A stretch of 37,578 bases of DNA from Desulfobulbaceae bacterium. Lineage in GTDB: Bacteria; Desulfobacterota; Desulfobulbia; Desulfobulbales; Desulfobulbaceae. Under the pieces are notes generated by a model that was not told the origin of the DNA, ran no database searches, and saw only the letters and a program-made list of their open reading frames with translations. Positions 8,621 to 17,520 of the stretch are shown here, in pieces. Location of the stretch: the NCBI GenBank assembly GCA_013201405.1, contig JABMJC010000005.1, forward strand, positions 1 through 37,578. Direction: 5' to 3'. Each line of letters opens with the position of its first letter. Within the stretch, counting starts at the first letter, position 1. The position numbers were made by a program, and so were the translations under genes.

Positions 8621-9691
8621 CTATTTTGATCTTTCCTGCAGCCAGGTGGAAAGTTTTGGTGCGACTTCCTTTTGCGCTCTTGAACTGACATACATGCCAA
8701 TATGTCCGACCGGATATTCCATGAGCTCCTTATCTACACTGCCAACCGCGTCATTGAGTGGCCTTGTCGCAGAAGGAGGAACAAGGTGATCGTACAGAGC
8801 GAGCATGTTTAACAGGGGCATGGTGATATTTTTTAAATTGACTGTGTTGTTTCCAATCACCAATTCGCCCTTGATAAGTTTGTTCTCTTGATAACAATCT
8901 TTGATGAATTGTCTAAAAGCTTCTCCGGCCTGTGCCGGACTGTCAAAAATCCATTTTTCCATGCGTAGAAAATTGGCCATGGATTCTGGATCATCCAATT
9001 TGTCGATAACGCCAATGTATTTGTCCACCATGAGACCGTAGGGCTTTAAGAGTAGAAACCCATAATTCATAAAGGATCCAGGTATAACCCCATAGGTATC
9101 GACAATGTTGTCTACATTCATGGACTTGCTCCATTTAATGAGCAGCCCGTCTTCCACATCAAAATCAACAGGCGTGACCATAGTCACAAGATTTTTTATT
9201 TTGTCAGGATGCAACGCTGCATAAATAGCAGAGAAGGTTCCGCCCTGGCATACACCGATGAGATTTATTTTTTCGATCTTATGTTCTTTTCTTATATAAT
9301 CAACGGCATTGTTAATGTAGCCCTCAATATAATCTTCCAGGGTAAGATACCTGTCTTCGGCAGTTGGGTAGCCCCAGTCGATAAGATAAAGATCTAATCC
9401 GGAGTCAATCAGCTTCTTAATGAAGCTTTTCTCCTCATCAATATCCATCATATAGTGTCTGTTAACCAAGGCATAAACAATAAGTGCAGGAATTTTACAA
9501 GGCTTCTTGACAGTCGCCTTGTAATGAAAAAGCCGCATTTTGTCTTCCTGATAAACGAGAGTTTTTTCAGTTTTATCTGATCCCTCAAAGTTTATATTCA
9601 TCAGGACTTCAGCGCCTTTTATCATTTTTTCTTGCATCTGAGCTATTTCATCAAAAAATGATCCTTGGCCCATGTTCCCCTTGTTTTCCAT
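8621..9691 (-). CDS. phaC: Class III poly(R)-hydroxyalkanoic acid synthase, catalytic subunit PhaC
   Basis: 356 residues, the short length typical of class III (and IV) PHA synthases; class I and II enzymes are about 560-600. It is an alpha/beta-hydrolase fold enzyme polymerising (R)-3-hydroxyacyl-CoA on granules. The synthase box IGVCQGGTFSA places the nucleophile at about Cys148. The other triad members are Asp301 (LALYDHLVPPSA) and His330 (YPVGHIGMY). RHYMMDIDEEKSFIKKL and LYLIDWGYP are also family-typical. The ATG has a GGGGA sequence nearby. It follows phaE by 40 bases in the same direction, the two forming the heteromeric synthase. The gene is visibly AT-rich relative to neighbours such as glgX or infB, suggesting transfer of the locus. 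Confidence 0.96.
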   Translation of the reverse strand: MENKGNMGQGSFFDEIAQMQEKMIKGAEVLMNINFEGSDKTEKTLVYQEDKMRLFHYKATVKKPCKIPALIVYALVNRHYMMDIDEEKSFIKKLIDSGLDLYLIDWGYPTAEDRYLTLEDYIEGYINNAVDYIRKEHKIEKINLIGVCQGGTFSAIYAALHPDKIKNLVTMVTPVDFDVEDGLLIKWSKSMNVDNIVDTYGVIPGSFMNYGFLLLKPYGLMVDKYIGVIDKLDDPESMANFLRMEKWIFDSPAQAGEAFRQFIKDCYQENKLIKGELVIGNNTVNLKNITMPLLNMLALYDHLVPPSATRPLNDAVGSVDKELMEYPVGHIGMYVSSRAQKEVAPKLSTWLQERSK

Positions 9692-9731
9692 GTCATATCC
9701 CCATTATTGAATAGTTACCATCGGATAGTAT

Positions 9732-10820
9732 TCATTGATTTTGAGTAGTCTTGTTTTGTTCGTTCAATTTTTCCAACTCTTTTTTAAGAGTCCGTATTTC
9801 TTTCTTTAGATTGTAGACTGTTTTATACAGGCTATCCATATCAGATTTTTTAGGGATAGGAAGGATTGAAACATATTCTTCCATTAGTTTGTCAGATTCT
9901 TTTTTGAGTTCCATGGTAGAATCGACAACCGTGCTCATCAGTTTGCTAAAGTCATCTGTTAAATAAATTTTATCAAATGCTTTGTCTATTTCCTTTGCCC
10001 AATACTTATGGAATTCTTCCATAGTTTTCGGCTGTTTTCCTTCTTTAAGCATTTCAGTGTAATCAGTAATTACTTTTAGCATTGTTTCCTGACCAACTTT
10101 AAAAACCTGACCAAAAAACTCCATGTACGTCGTCATGAAGTTAATGGTTTTGTCAATTCCATCGTACTGCTTTTCTAACAGTTCTCTGTTGATTCCCATG
10201 GAAGGCATGCTTAATAATTTTTTGTAACTCTTATCGTAATTTTCTTTCCATAACTTCACTACGGTTATAAACGAGTCGAAGTTTGCCATCTGCGGCATTT
10301 TAAAGATCAAATCATTAAATTGATCGGAAGTTTCTGTCCAAGGGACGAAAAAGTTTTTCATCACTGTTTGATATGATTCCGTCATCTCAGAAAACTGTTT
10401 GTATGTTTTTTGCATTGGTTCAGGAAGATAGGCCATATAGCTATCTTCTATAAATTTCCAGTACTGGGATGACCATTGATCAAATATTTTTTGCATGCCA
10501 TCAGCATTAGGAGTGAAAGTTTTTGAGCTTAAACTTTCCCATACTTTATATATGTTGTTATAAACTTCCATGCTCTGATTCATCTTTTGAAAAATTTCAG
10601 CAGGACTTCCTGTGAAATTTTTGAACATGTTGTTATAAAAATCAGTAATTTTCTTGAAATTCTCCATTGTATTTTCTTGGAATGCGGAAAAATCCATAAA
10701 ATCAGGGGTAGATTTAGTCTCTTTTTTGTCCTCACCTGCGCTCGTTGTGAATACATTCTGCCAGGCATCAAACATATTCTTCTGGGCGGTAAAAAATTGA
10801 TTCAAATAATCAGTTGTCAT
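9732..10820 (-). CDS. phaE: Class III poly(R)-hydroxyalkanoic acid synthase subunit PhaE
   Basis: 362 residues from the ATG at 10820, chosen because a GAGGAGG ribosome site sits six bases upstream; the frame is open 18 codons further but that extension has no such site. PhaE is the non-catalytic partner that activates class III PhaC. Visible features are many aromatic and Met residues, a central region with repeated W/F/Y (for example AWQNVFTTS near the start and SSQYWKFIEDSYMAYLPEP), and a strongly charged Lys/Glu coiled coil at the C-terminus (LKKEIRTLKKELEKLNEQ). PhaE sequences diverge widely, so the call relies on this pattern, length, and direct linkage to phaC. It is very AT-rich with many AAA, ATT and TTT codons. 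Confidence 0.92.
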   Translation of the reverse strand: MTTDYLNQFFTAQKNMFDAWQNVFTTSAGEDKKETKSTPDFMDFSAFQENTMENFKKITDFYNNMFKNFTGSPAEIFQKMNQSMEVYNNIYKVWESLSSKTFTPNADGMQKIFDQWSSQYWKFIEDSYMAYLPEPMQKTYKQFSEMTESYQTVMKNFFVPWTETSDQFNDLIFKMPQMANFDSFITVVKLWKENYDKSYKKLLSMPSMGINRELLEKQYDGIDKTINFMTTYMEFFGQVFKVGQETMLKVITDYTEMLKEGKQPKTMEEFHKYWAKEIDKAFDKIYLTDDFSKLMSTVVDSTMELKKESDKLMEEYVSILPIPKKSDMDSLYKTVYNLKKEIRTLKKELEKLNEQNKTTQNQ

Positions 10821-11354
10821 GATAAGCCTCCTCAGGTTGTGTAAACTTGATTGGGTGCACCCTGTATTGATCAAAAACTGTTTAGCGCCAAATAATGAAG
10901 GGTTTCCGGCATCCTAACCCTCTTTTTCTGTTACGTAGGCTGGTTCAACACAAACGAAAGTGTTTGTTGAGATGTGCAGAGTTATTCAGGATTCTGTTAG
11001 GTTGCGAACAATAAGATGATAGGCGATGGATAGCCATTTTTCAATGAGATAGATTCCGCTACATTGAATCATTCCGTATTCGATGAGAGACGTTTTGAGT
11101 TTGAGTCAAGCAGTGGCCTTACTTCATTGTACATTGTATAAACTGGTAATACTGCTTCTCTTGTTTCACCAGTGGAATATTTACTATCCCTTTCAGGAGC
11201 CGGTGATGCTTGGGCCAGCCCATCTACGCAAGATTGCACTTCCAAGCCACACCAAGACCTTGCCAAGAGGTACGACAATTCTGTCTTTTTTCAGCAATAG
11301 CCAGGCTTTTCTGGCTGCGGACATCTGAAAACTGTCATTTTAAACCCGCTGCAT
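10821..11354. other. 534-bp region without a supported gene upstream of phaE
   Basis: No convincing coding frame, RNA gene or strong hairpin was found. Short open frames on both strands (about 70-80 codons) lack ribosome sites and family features. The region should contain the phaE promoter on the minus strand, but I could not pick a clear -35/-10 pair. Composition remains AT-rich until about 11340 and then returns to that of the chromosome. Confidence 0.6.
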
Positions 11355-12605
11355 CTAATAAAGTTCCATCTGCGCAGCTACAGCTCTAATGCGCTCACGC
11401 TCTTCTGCCAGCAGATCGGTCTTGGCGCAACGTTTAAGCGCCATGGCCGACTGCTCGCGGGCAGCTTGACGAAACGATGCATCTCCTTGATGAAAAAGGG
11501 CCAACAAGACTTTCTGCAGCCGCAACATGACGGAAAAATCGCCTGCACCGTAACGGGCTAGGCCAGCAAAGGCATCTTCAAACAGGTCGGCACTGTCCAG
11601 TGGCGGCACAAACACGTGGGGATATTTTGGTTCAGGCAACTCTTCCAGTTGCCTGCGTGCCCAAACCGCCAAGACCTGCTCCTGCATGGCCAGCACCTGA
11701 ATGGCAGTACCTGGATCGTTGACGCCGGGAGAAAGGGCTTTCATGCCAATTTCCGCAAGCACCACTAGGCCGTAGCGTGGGTCTTGTTCGTGGGTGCGGA
11801 AGGGTTCCACAATAAAGCTCTCTCGCAGACGATTACTGTTTTGCTCATCTGGCAAGATATCCACGCTGAGCAAGGGGCTACCTGTATAAATCCATGAGCC
11901 AGGAGAAACAGACAGGTATATTGGGGTGTTCATTGCCTGCGCACTGGTCTCAAGGGTGGCCACATCAATAGCTGCAATATAACCCGAGCGATCGGCCTGG
12001 ACAGTGTAGCGACCCTTGGTTGCGCCATTTGCAGCCTGGCCGCCAAGCAAAGGGTTTTGATAGCGATTCTCCAGGGCTTGCCGTGCGGTTGTGGTGATCA
12101 GGTGAATGGATTCTTCAACCCGGCCGAGCCTGGGTAACATGTGAATCCATTTGAGAAAGGTAGCCACCAGCCAACCGACAACAATCAGGGTCACCAGGAA
12201 AAGTACCAGCTTGCCACTGTCGTTGTACAGTCCTGCTCCCATACCAATGATGCCGGCAAGGCTGAAGAGAAAACCTCCCACAAAGGTGCCCAGGGCATTT
12301 TGCGCGCTGCTATCCTGGCGCAGCAGGGTGGTAATGCGGGGAGTGGTGCTGCTGGCGGCCGCATTGTAGCTGGAGATAAGGGTAGACAGGGAAAAGGTGG
12401 CAATAGCCAGCAGACTGGAGGCCAGGATGGTAAGAATCTGGCCCACAGATTGTGCGCCCATTTTCCAGGCTATATCGGGTGGCACCAGGGGGGCCAGCGG
12501 TTGCGCCACCAGGGCGCTGGCAACGCCCAACATGGCGATGAAGGTTACCCGCACCCACAGGCGGCGCATCCATTTTTTGATTGTCCAACGCAGGCGTGCA
12601 ATCAT
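11355..12605 (-). CDS. DUF2254 domain membrane protein
   Basis: 416 residues matching the DUF2254 family of predicted membrane proteins, function unknown. Four hydrophobic segments lie in the first 160 residues (about 20-40, 52-75, 105-125, 132-152), followed by a long soluble part. In that part the stretch GMKALSPGVNDPGTAIQV (about 292-309) is the family's most recognisable signature. The start is an ATG 24 bases after the stop of the YeeE-like gene upstream, with only a weak AAAGA ribosome site. It is probably the last gene of a three-gene minus-strand unit with two sulfur-transport-type proteins. No catalytic motif is apparent; a channel or porter-like role would be a guess. Confidence 0.85.
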   Translation of the reverse strand: MIARLRWTIKKWMRRLWVRVTFIAMLGVASALVAQPLAPLVPPDIAWKMGAQSVGQILTILASSLLAIATFSLSTLISSYNAAASSTTPRITTLLRQDSSAQNALGTFVGGFLFSLAGIIGMGAGLYNDSGKLVLFLVTLIVVGWLVATFLKWIHMLPRLGRVEESIHLITTTARQALENRYQNPLLGGQAANGATKGRYTVQADRSGYIAAIDVATLETSAQAMNTPIYLSVSPGSWIYTGSPLLSVDILPDEQNSNRLRESFIVEPFRTHEQDPRYGLVVLAEIGMKALSPGVNDPGTAIQVLAMQEQVLAVWARRQLEELPEPKYPHVFVPPLDSADLFEDAFAGLARYGAGDFSVMLRLQKVLLALFHQGDASFRQAAREQSAMALKRCAKTDLLAEERERIRAVAAQMELY

Positions 12606-12629
12606 AATTCTTTGTGTAATAATGCCTGG

Positions 12630-13160
12630 TTATAGGCCTTTCTTTTCAAAAAAGTAAAACATGAGCAAGGTTATGGCCCAGAGTATGACAGCCACCAGCC
12701 AGTGGGAAAGGCCCAAGGCGCTAGGCAGGGAGATCTTGCCGAAATCTTTCCAGGTCATCAGGGTGTTGCTGAGCCAGGGGTACAGTTCGGCATAGATGGC
12801 AGCACCAACCACCATGCCGGCAATGGCAAAGAGCGCGTGCCAGCGGCCTTCGCCCAGGGCACCGATGGAGGTGCCGGGGCAGAAGCCCATCAAAGCCCAG
12901 CCCATTCCGAAGAGCGAGCCGCCCACTACCACTGCCCCCACATTCATGGGCTTATGGCTGATGGTAAATACCCCTGCATCAGCCAGGAAAAGAATGCCCA
13001 GCATACCCACCAAAATGGCAGACAACATGAATTTGAGGATGGTCATATCTTTGAGGAGCATGGCGCCTACCTGTTTTTCAAAACGCAGCACCCGTCCCTT
13101 TTGCAGCAAAAAACCAAAAAGAATACCGGTTATCAGGCCAAGAATTTGTTCTGTGCCCAT
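12630..13160 (-). CDS. YeeE/YedE-type sulfur transport membrane protein (half-size, second of pair)
   Basis: 176 residues from the ATG at 13160, which has a perfect AGGAGG site six bases upstream; the frame is open further upstream but that part overlaps the preceding gene. Several hydrophobic helices and the motif MGFCPGTSIGALGEGRWHAL (91-110) match the YeeE/YedE (sulfur transport, DUF6691-type) family, whose conserved Cys (here about C94) is implicated in passing thiosulfate or reduced sulfur through the membrane in the full-length TsuA homologue. It starts two bases after the stop of another YeeE half, so the two are translationally linked and probably form one transporter equivalent to a fused protein. 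Confidence 0.9.
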   Translation of the reverse strand: MGTEQILGLITGILFGFLLQKGRVLRFEKQVGAMLLKDMTILKFMLSAILVGMLGILFLADAGVFTISHKPMNVGAVVVGGSLFGMGWALMGFCPGTSIGALGEGRWHALFAIAGMVVGAAIYAELYPWLSNTLMTWKDFGKISLPSALGLSHWLVAVILWAITLLMFYFFEKKGL

Positions 13161-13162
13161 GT

Positions 13163-13699
13163 CTACCTCCTGTAGATGAAGTGAGCTGTCAGGATGCCCA
13201 GGCCAAAAAAACAGGCCATGGCCACAAAACCGCTCATGGAGAGTTGCATCAGGCCGCTCAGGCCATGGCCGCTGGGGCAGCCATCGGCCAGACGGGCTCC
13301 GATCATGGCGACAATGCCGCCACAAAAAGCCGCAAGCGCCCGTTTAGCAACTGATGGGCCAAAATATGATTTCCACAGGGGTGGTACTGCCTCCAATTTA
13401 AAGCTGCGGTCGCTGAGCGAAGCTATAAAGGCTCCGGGCAGGATGCCCAGAACCAGCATGAATTGCCAGTCCACCTTGATTTTTGTTTTCGTGAAGTAGA
13501 CATTGCCGGCGGCATGTTCCGGTGCAATCCCTTCCTCCACCAGCCCGGCCGCGCGCACAAAGGTGGTGGATGCGCCCAGGTAATTGGTTTTACCCATGAA
13601 CTGGGTAGTGGCCCAGGCCGAGGCAATGGCCAAAAGGCCCACTAAAGCGCCTGCTAGGTATGGGCTCCAGCCGTCTTTTTTCTTGCGTTCAAGATACAT
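13163..13699 (-). CDS. YeeE/YedE-type sulfur transport membrane protein (half-size, first of pair)
   Basis: 178 residues with an N-terminal charged tail, about four hydrophobic segments, and the family motif ADGCPSGHGLSGLMQLS (138-154; Cys about 141). GGAGG stands five bases before the ATG. The family moves sulfur compounds such as thiosulfate into the cytoplasm in studied members. Together with the next gene it supplies both Cys-containing halves. In sulfur-metabolising bacteria such pairs often sit near sulfur-transfer proteins; here no rhodanese or TusA is adjacent, so the substrate is unknown. A DUF2254 protein follows in the same direction. Confidence 0.9.
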   Translation of the reverse strand: MYLERKKKDGWSPYLAGALVGLLAIASAWATTQFMGKTNYLGASTTFVRAAGLVEEGIAPEHAAGNVYFTKTKIKVDWQFMLVLGILPGAFIASLSDRSFKLEAVPPLWKSYFGPSVAKRALAAFCGGIVAMIGARLADGCPSGHGLSGLMQLSMSGFVAMACFFGLGILTAHFIYRR

Positions 13700-13799
13700 G
13701 ACGTTCCTCCAAATTTTTCTTTATGTAGGGTGCAATGCGTCTGTGTAACGACATTAGCTGATAGAAAGGATGCGTGGTGCTGTTTGTGCAAAGTGGTCC

Positions 13800-13815
13800 A
13801 GGATGCGGGCATCCT
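13800..13815 (-). other. Hairpin just after the oxidoreductase stop codon
   Basis: AGGATGC (13800-13806) and GCATCCT (13809-13815) form a perfect 7-bp inverted repeat two bases beyond the stop of the FAD oxidoreductase gene. No T-run follows, so it may be an mRNA 3'-end hairpin instead of an intrinsic terminator. Confidence 0.45.
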
Positions 13816-13817
13816 AC

Positions 13818-15236
13818 TTAGGACGCGGTTGCCGTTGTCCGCCGTGCAATTTCCTTTGCCGGAAGCAGGCCGGTGGCGCTGGCGGAAACAATATTGCCAG
13901 CCACTCCTGGTCCGTCGCCAGCCATAAAAAGTCCTTGGACGGCAGTTTCCAGTTGTGCATTTGTTTCAACTTGGGTGGCGAAAAACTTGATTTCCGGGGC
14001 ATAGAGCAGGGTTTCGTCGTTGGTTACCCCTGGCACCACCAGGTTGAGTTGCTCCAGCCCTTCCACCAGATTGGTGAGAATTCGTTCTGGCAGGGCCATG
14101 GCGATATCGCCGCAGGTCACGTTGGTGAGGGTCGGTTCGATATAGCTGTTCTTGATGCGATTCCAGGTGGAGCGTCGTCCGCGCCGCAAGTCGCCGAAAC
14201 GTTGCAGAATGGGCTTGCCGCCGCCAATGAGGCTGGCGAGTTTACCAATGGATTCTCCGTAGGCCTGGTTGTCTTCCACAGGGTCTGTGAGCACCACTTT
14301 GGCGAGAAAGGCAAAGTTGCTGTTGCTGGATTTACTCTCCATGAGGGCATGGCCGTTCACACAGACGAAATTTTGGTAGTTTTCCAGGGCAACATAGCCG
14401 CCGAAGTTGGTGCAGAAGGTGCGGGTTTGGTCATCATAGCGGCTGGTACGGATGAAAAAGGTGGGGTCGTAGATAATGGAGCAGAGGTCCTGCATGATTT
14501 CGTTGTGCACTTCCACCCGCACACCCACCTCAATGCCGCGCTGCGACACCGGTATGCCCAGATTTTTGGCCATATTTGCTGTCCATTCAGCACCCACCCG
14601 GCCGGGTGCGAGAATGACATAGGGTGCACAGTACTGACCCTTGTTGGTCGTAACGCCAGTGACTCGGCCGTCTGCCGTGCTGATCTGTTCCACGGTTTCC
14701 GACGTATGCAGCTGCACGCCCCGACTGGTGATGTACTGTGTCATGGCAGCGATATGCCGGGGTAGATTGTCGCTGCCCAGATGCTTCTGGCGGATAAGCA
14801 GTAGGTCGATGCCATGCTTGCGAGCCTGCTTGCGCAGAGCCCGCGCCGCCTCCATGTCAGTGGGGTAGATTTGCCCATCCATGCCGAAGCGGGTGTAGAT
14901 AGCTTCTGTTTCTTCGATCAGCTGTATGGCCTCACTTTCACCAAGGAACTGGGTGAGATCGGTTTTACCCAGTTTGTGGATGAAATTGAGCTTACCGTCG
15001 GAAAAAAGCCCGGCCCCGCCCACGCCACAGAGGATATTGCAGGGTTGGCAGTGGATGCATCCCCTTGTACCGATGGGGCATTTGCGAGCCAGTGGCATGT
15101 TGCCCTTGTCAATGAGCAGGATTTTGAGCGAGGTATGCTCACTGAGATGGTAGGCGGCAAAAAGACCGGCCGGGCCAGCACCCACAATGATGACATCGAA
15201 GTGGGGAAGAAGGGAACTTCCTGTCCTGTGCTCCAT
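13818..15236 (-). CDS. FAD-dependent dehydrogenase (COG2509-like) with N-terminal cysteine cluster
   Basis: 472 residues. The N-terminal dinucleotide fold is VIIVGAGPAGLFAAYHL (about 15-31) followed by an acidic strand end LLIDKG. Next is a cysteine-rich segment RKCPIGTRGCIHCQPCNILCG (Cys 53, 60, 63, 66, 70), then GGAGLFSDGKLN. This is the layout of the uncharacterised FAD-dependent dehydrogenases of COG2509. FAD-binding C-terminal sequence: GLFMAGDGPGVAGNIVSASATGLLPA. The Cys spacing could hold an iron-sulfur cluster or redox disulfide, but this is inference. The substrate is unknown. It is oriented with the downstream YeeE genes but separated by 118 bases and a hairpin, so a shared transcript is uncertain. 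Confidence 0.85.
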   Translation of the reverse strand: MEHRTGSSLLPHFDVIIVGAGPAGLFAAYHLSEHTSLKILLIDKGNMPLARKCPIGTRGCIHCQPCNILCGVGGAGLFSDGKLNFIHKLGKTDLTQFLGESEAIQLIEETEAIYTRFGMDGQIYPTDMEAARALRKQARKHGIDLLLIRQKHLGSDNLPRHIAAMTQYITSRGVQLHTSETVEQISTADGRVTGVTTNKGQYCAPYVILAPGRVGAEWTANMAKNLGIPVSQRGIEVGVRVEVHNEIMQDLCSIIYDPTFFIRTSRYDDQTRTFCTNFGGYVALENYQNFVCVNGHALMESKSSNSNFAFLAKVVLTDPVEDNQAYGESIGKLASLIGGGKPILQRFGDLRRGRRSTWNRIKNSYIEPTLTNVTCGDIAMALPERILTNLVEGLEQLNLVVPGVTNDETLLYAPEIKFFATQVETNAQLETAVQGLFMAGDGPGVAGNIVSASATGLLPAKEIARRTTATAS

Positions 15237-15578
15237 GGCGGGTAACCTCAGGCGAAAGTCGGTTCACTGCGGCGTGTGGCCGCATTGGCCGGTGCAGGGT
15301 GCTCCCTGGCGTACCCCACGCTCAGCCTTGGTGGTGTGCATGCAAAATGTCTCTTGTAGCTTGCCACACCTGGTGATAACTGGAAAGCTTTTCTTGGTGC
15401 AGGCAAGGGGCTTCTCTATAGTTGTAGTGATGTTCCGTTCTTTTAAGCTGGCGGTGCCGTCAGCACTGATGTAATATGTAAAGGTTTAGTTCTTTGTCAA
15501 AAAAAGGGGACAGTAGTTTGTGCAATTCAGTTGTGTCCGCCTTTTTGATATCCGATTCCAGTTGCAATGAGGTTATCC
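15237..15578. other. 342-bp divergent intergenic region between the FAD oxidoreductase and the aldolase
   Basis: No gene is supported. It must contain the divergent promoters; I found no convincing -35/-10 pair. An imperfect hairpin lies near its right end and is listed separately. Confidence 0.5.
15499..15546. other. Terminator-like imperfect hairpin upstream of the aldolase gene
   Basis: AAAAAGGGGACA (15501-15512) pairs with TGTCCGCCTTTTT (15534-15546) with one bulged G and a 21-base loop. The A and T runs are part of the stem. It lies 32 bases before the aldolase start, so it could be a leader attenuator or the end of an upstream non-coding transcript. Confidence 0.4.
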
Positions 15579-16559
15579 ATGAAAAAACTCCATTACAGTG
15601 CATTAGGGCTAGTGAATACTAAAGACATGTTTGCCCAGGCCTTAAAAGAGCAATTCGCGGTGCCTGCCTACAACTTCAATAACATGGAGCAGCTGCAAGC
15701 CATTGTTACCGGGTGTGTGCGTACAGCCTCGCCGCTTATTCTACAGGTTTCTGGTAGCGCCAGAAAATACATTGGTGTTTCCTTTTTGCCGCATATGGCC
15801 AAGGCAGCAGTGGACCTGGCAGCAGAACTTGGCAAGCCGCTTCCCATTGCCCTGCATCTGGACCATGGTGGCACGGTTGAACTGGCCAAGGAGTGTATTG
15901 ATTCCGGTTTTTCCTCGGTAATGATCGATGCCTCGCACGAATCTTTCCAGGAAAATATCCGTATCACCAAGGAGGTGGTGGCCTACGCCCGTGAACACGA
16001 GGTGTCGGTCGAGGCAGAGCTGGGTGTTCTGGCCGGCATTGAAGACGAGGTCAGTGCCGAGCATTCCACCTACACCCGGCCGCAGGAGGTGGAGGAGTTT
16101 TTGGAGGCAACCGGAGTCGATAGTCTGGCCATCTCCATTGGCACCTCACACGGGGCCTATAAATTCAAACTTAAGCCGGGTGAGGAACCACCGCCATTGC
16201 GCTTTGATATTTTGGAGGAAATAGAGCGTCTGGTACCTGATTTTCCCATTGTACTCCACGGTGCGTCTTCGGTTTTGCCTAAATATGTGGATATGATCAA
16301 CCAGTATGGTGGCAAGATGGAGGATGCGGCTGGTATCCCGGAAGAGCAATTGCGCCGGGCAGCGGCCTCAGCGGTCTGCAAGGTCAATATCGATAGCGAT
16401 GGTCGCCTGGCCATGACCGCAATGATCCGCAAGGTGTTTGCAGAAAAACCTGGCGAGTTCGACCCGAGAAAATATCTTGGCCCAGCCCGTGAGGCCCTGA
16501 TCGAGCTGATCATGCATAAGAACAGCGAAGTTCTGGGCAGTGCCGGCAGGGTCGGCTGA
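15579..16559 (+). CDS. Class II fructose-1,6-bisphosphate aldolase family protein
   Basis: 326 residues. Zinc-dependent aldolase fold: catalytic Asp and zinc His in ALHLDHGG (D95, H96), [14 protein letters not shown], the [10 protein letters not shown] loop with a second His ligand, and [12 protein letters not shown] with the third. These match class II fructose-bisphosphate aldolases (cleaving FBP to DHAP and glyceraldehyde-3-phosphate); tagatose-bisphosphate aldolase is a close relative and cannot be ruled out. An in-frame ATG exists at 15567, but 15579 is preferred because GAGG stands six bases upstream. An insert-like stretch near residues 244-256 ([13 protein letters not shown]) is seen in the longer class IIB-type enzymes. 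The oligoribonuclease gene follows in the same direction. Confidence 0.93.
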   Translation: MKKLHYSALGLVNTKDMFAQALKEQFAVPAYNFNNMEQLQAIVTGCVRTASPLILQVSGSARKYIGVSFLPHMAKAAVDLAAELGKPLPIALHLDHGGTVELAKECIDSGFSSVMIDASHESFQENIRITKEVVAYAREHEVSVEAELGVLAGIEDEVSAEHSTYTRPQEVEEFLEATGVDSLAISIGTSHGAYKFKLKPGEEPPPLRFDILEEIERLVPDFPIVLHGASSVLPKYVDMINQYGGKMEDAAGIPEEQLRRAAASAVCKVNIDSDGRLAMTAMIRKVFAEKPGEFDPRKYLGPAREALIELIMHKNSEVLGSAGRVG

Positions 16560-16699
16560 TTTTTTTAAAGGGGATGTACCCGGTTCTTTGCCGCGTCTGT
16601 GACGTGGTCGGTAGGGCCGGGTATAATCTTGTGGTGCGTCTGCCCGGAAATTTCGGTGCGGCGAAGCGATGTTGGCACAGAAAAAACAGAATGGATAGG

Positions 16700-17230
16700 A
16701 TGAAAAATCTGATTTGGCTGGACATGGAGATGACCGGGCTGACCCCGGCAGACAATGTCATCCTGGAACTGGCCACCATCGTCACCGACAACGAACTCAA
16801 TGAACTGGCCCAGGGGCCGGTTATTGCCATTCACCAGCCAGAGGCTGTGCTGGCTTGTATGGATGACTGGTGCCAGAGGCAGCATGGCGGTTCCGGTCTA
16901 CTTACACGGGTGAAAAAGAGCGTCTACACCTGTCGCCAGGCCGAATTGGAAACCCTGGAATTTGTCAAACAGTGGGCGGAACCCCGCACCTCGCCTTTGT
17001 GCGGCAACAGCGTCTGGCACGATCGTCGTTTTCTGGCCCGCTTCATGCCGGAGCTGGAACGCTATTTCCATTACCGCAACATCGATGTCAGTACCCTGAA
17101 GGAGCTGGCCTACCGCTGGCGGCCACAGTTGAAGCGTTTTGAAAAAGGTGGCCAGCACCTTGCCCAAGCGGATATCAAGGAATCCATTGCCGAACTCCGC
17201 TACTATAAAAAACATTTTTTTGCAATATAG
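16700..17230 (+). CDS. orn: Oligoribonuclease (DEDDh 3'-5' exoribonuclease)
   Basis: 176 residues from the ATG at 16700 (an ATG three codons earlier, 16691, is equally possible; the family is about 180 long). DEDDh exonuclease motifs: [12 protein letters not shown] (Asp8, Glu10), [19 protein letters not shown] (third acidic residue), and [18 protein letters not shown] (His and last Asp). [16 protein letters not shown] is also highly typical of Orn. The enzyme degrades 2- to 5-nt RNA fragments and the pGpG product of cyclic-di-GMP breakdown. It follows the aldolase gene by 140 bases, and no shared function is implied. The frame remains open upstream of these ATGs but without family sequence. 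The ribosome site is weak (GGATAGG abutting the ATG). Confidence 0.95.
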   Translation: MKNLIWLDMEMTGLTPADNVILELATIVTDNELNELAQGPVIAIHQPEAVLACMDDWCQRQHGGSGLLTRVKKSVYTCRQAELETLEFVKQWAEPRTSPLCGNSVWHDRRFLARFMPELERYFHYRNIDVSTLKELAYRWRPQLKRFEKGGQHLAQADIKESIAELRYYKKHFFAI

Positions 17231-17520
17231 GGAGCGCCTGGGCGTTGCGCGTATGTTTTAGTTTTTGGCGATTTTTTTGCCAAGGGCCAAAACAGCTTGC
17301 AGCCAGCTTTGGCTTGACACTACTTTTTTGTGTAAGATCAGCTGCTTTTTCAAAAAAGGCCTTGTGTGCAGAGGTCTAAAAAATGGTGAGTCTCCCACAG
17401 GAGTACTTGTCGATATCAAAGAGAAGTGTTTTGGAAGTGAACCACAATTTTCTCGTGTGGGCCACTGGCGGTCGAATGACACGCTTCGCCCCCGCGCCCA
17501 GTTCAGGCGGGTGATCAGGC

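Noticed and set aside
8577-8789. 70-codon plus-strand frame with a hydrophobic start, near the end of phaC
   Set aside because: Mostly antisense to phaC, no ribosome site; hydrophobic residues come from the AT-rich intergenic part.
11083-11328. 81-codon plus-strand frame in the gap upstream of the DUF2254 stop
   Set aside because: No Shine-Dalgarno sequence, no domain, and an equally long frame on the other strand; not enough support.
13770-14765. 331-codon plus-strand open frame opposite the FAD oxidoreductase
   Set aside because: The minus-strand protein has clear FAD motifs, and this frame has none.
17265-17520. Possible small gene or RNA between orn and the TauE-like gene, including a TTGACA at about 17313
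   Set aside because: No -10 at an acceptable distance, no ribosome site before the short frames and no clear hairpin terminator; I see only unassigned sequence.
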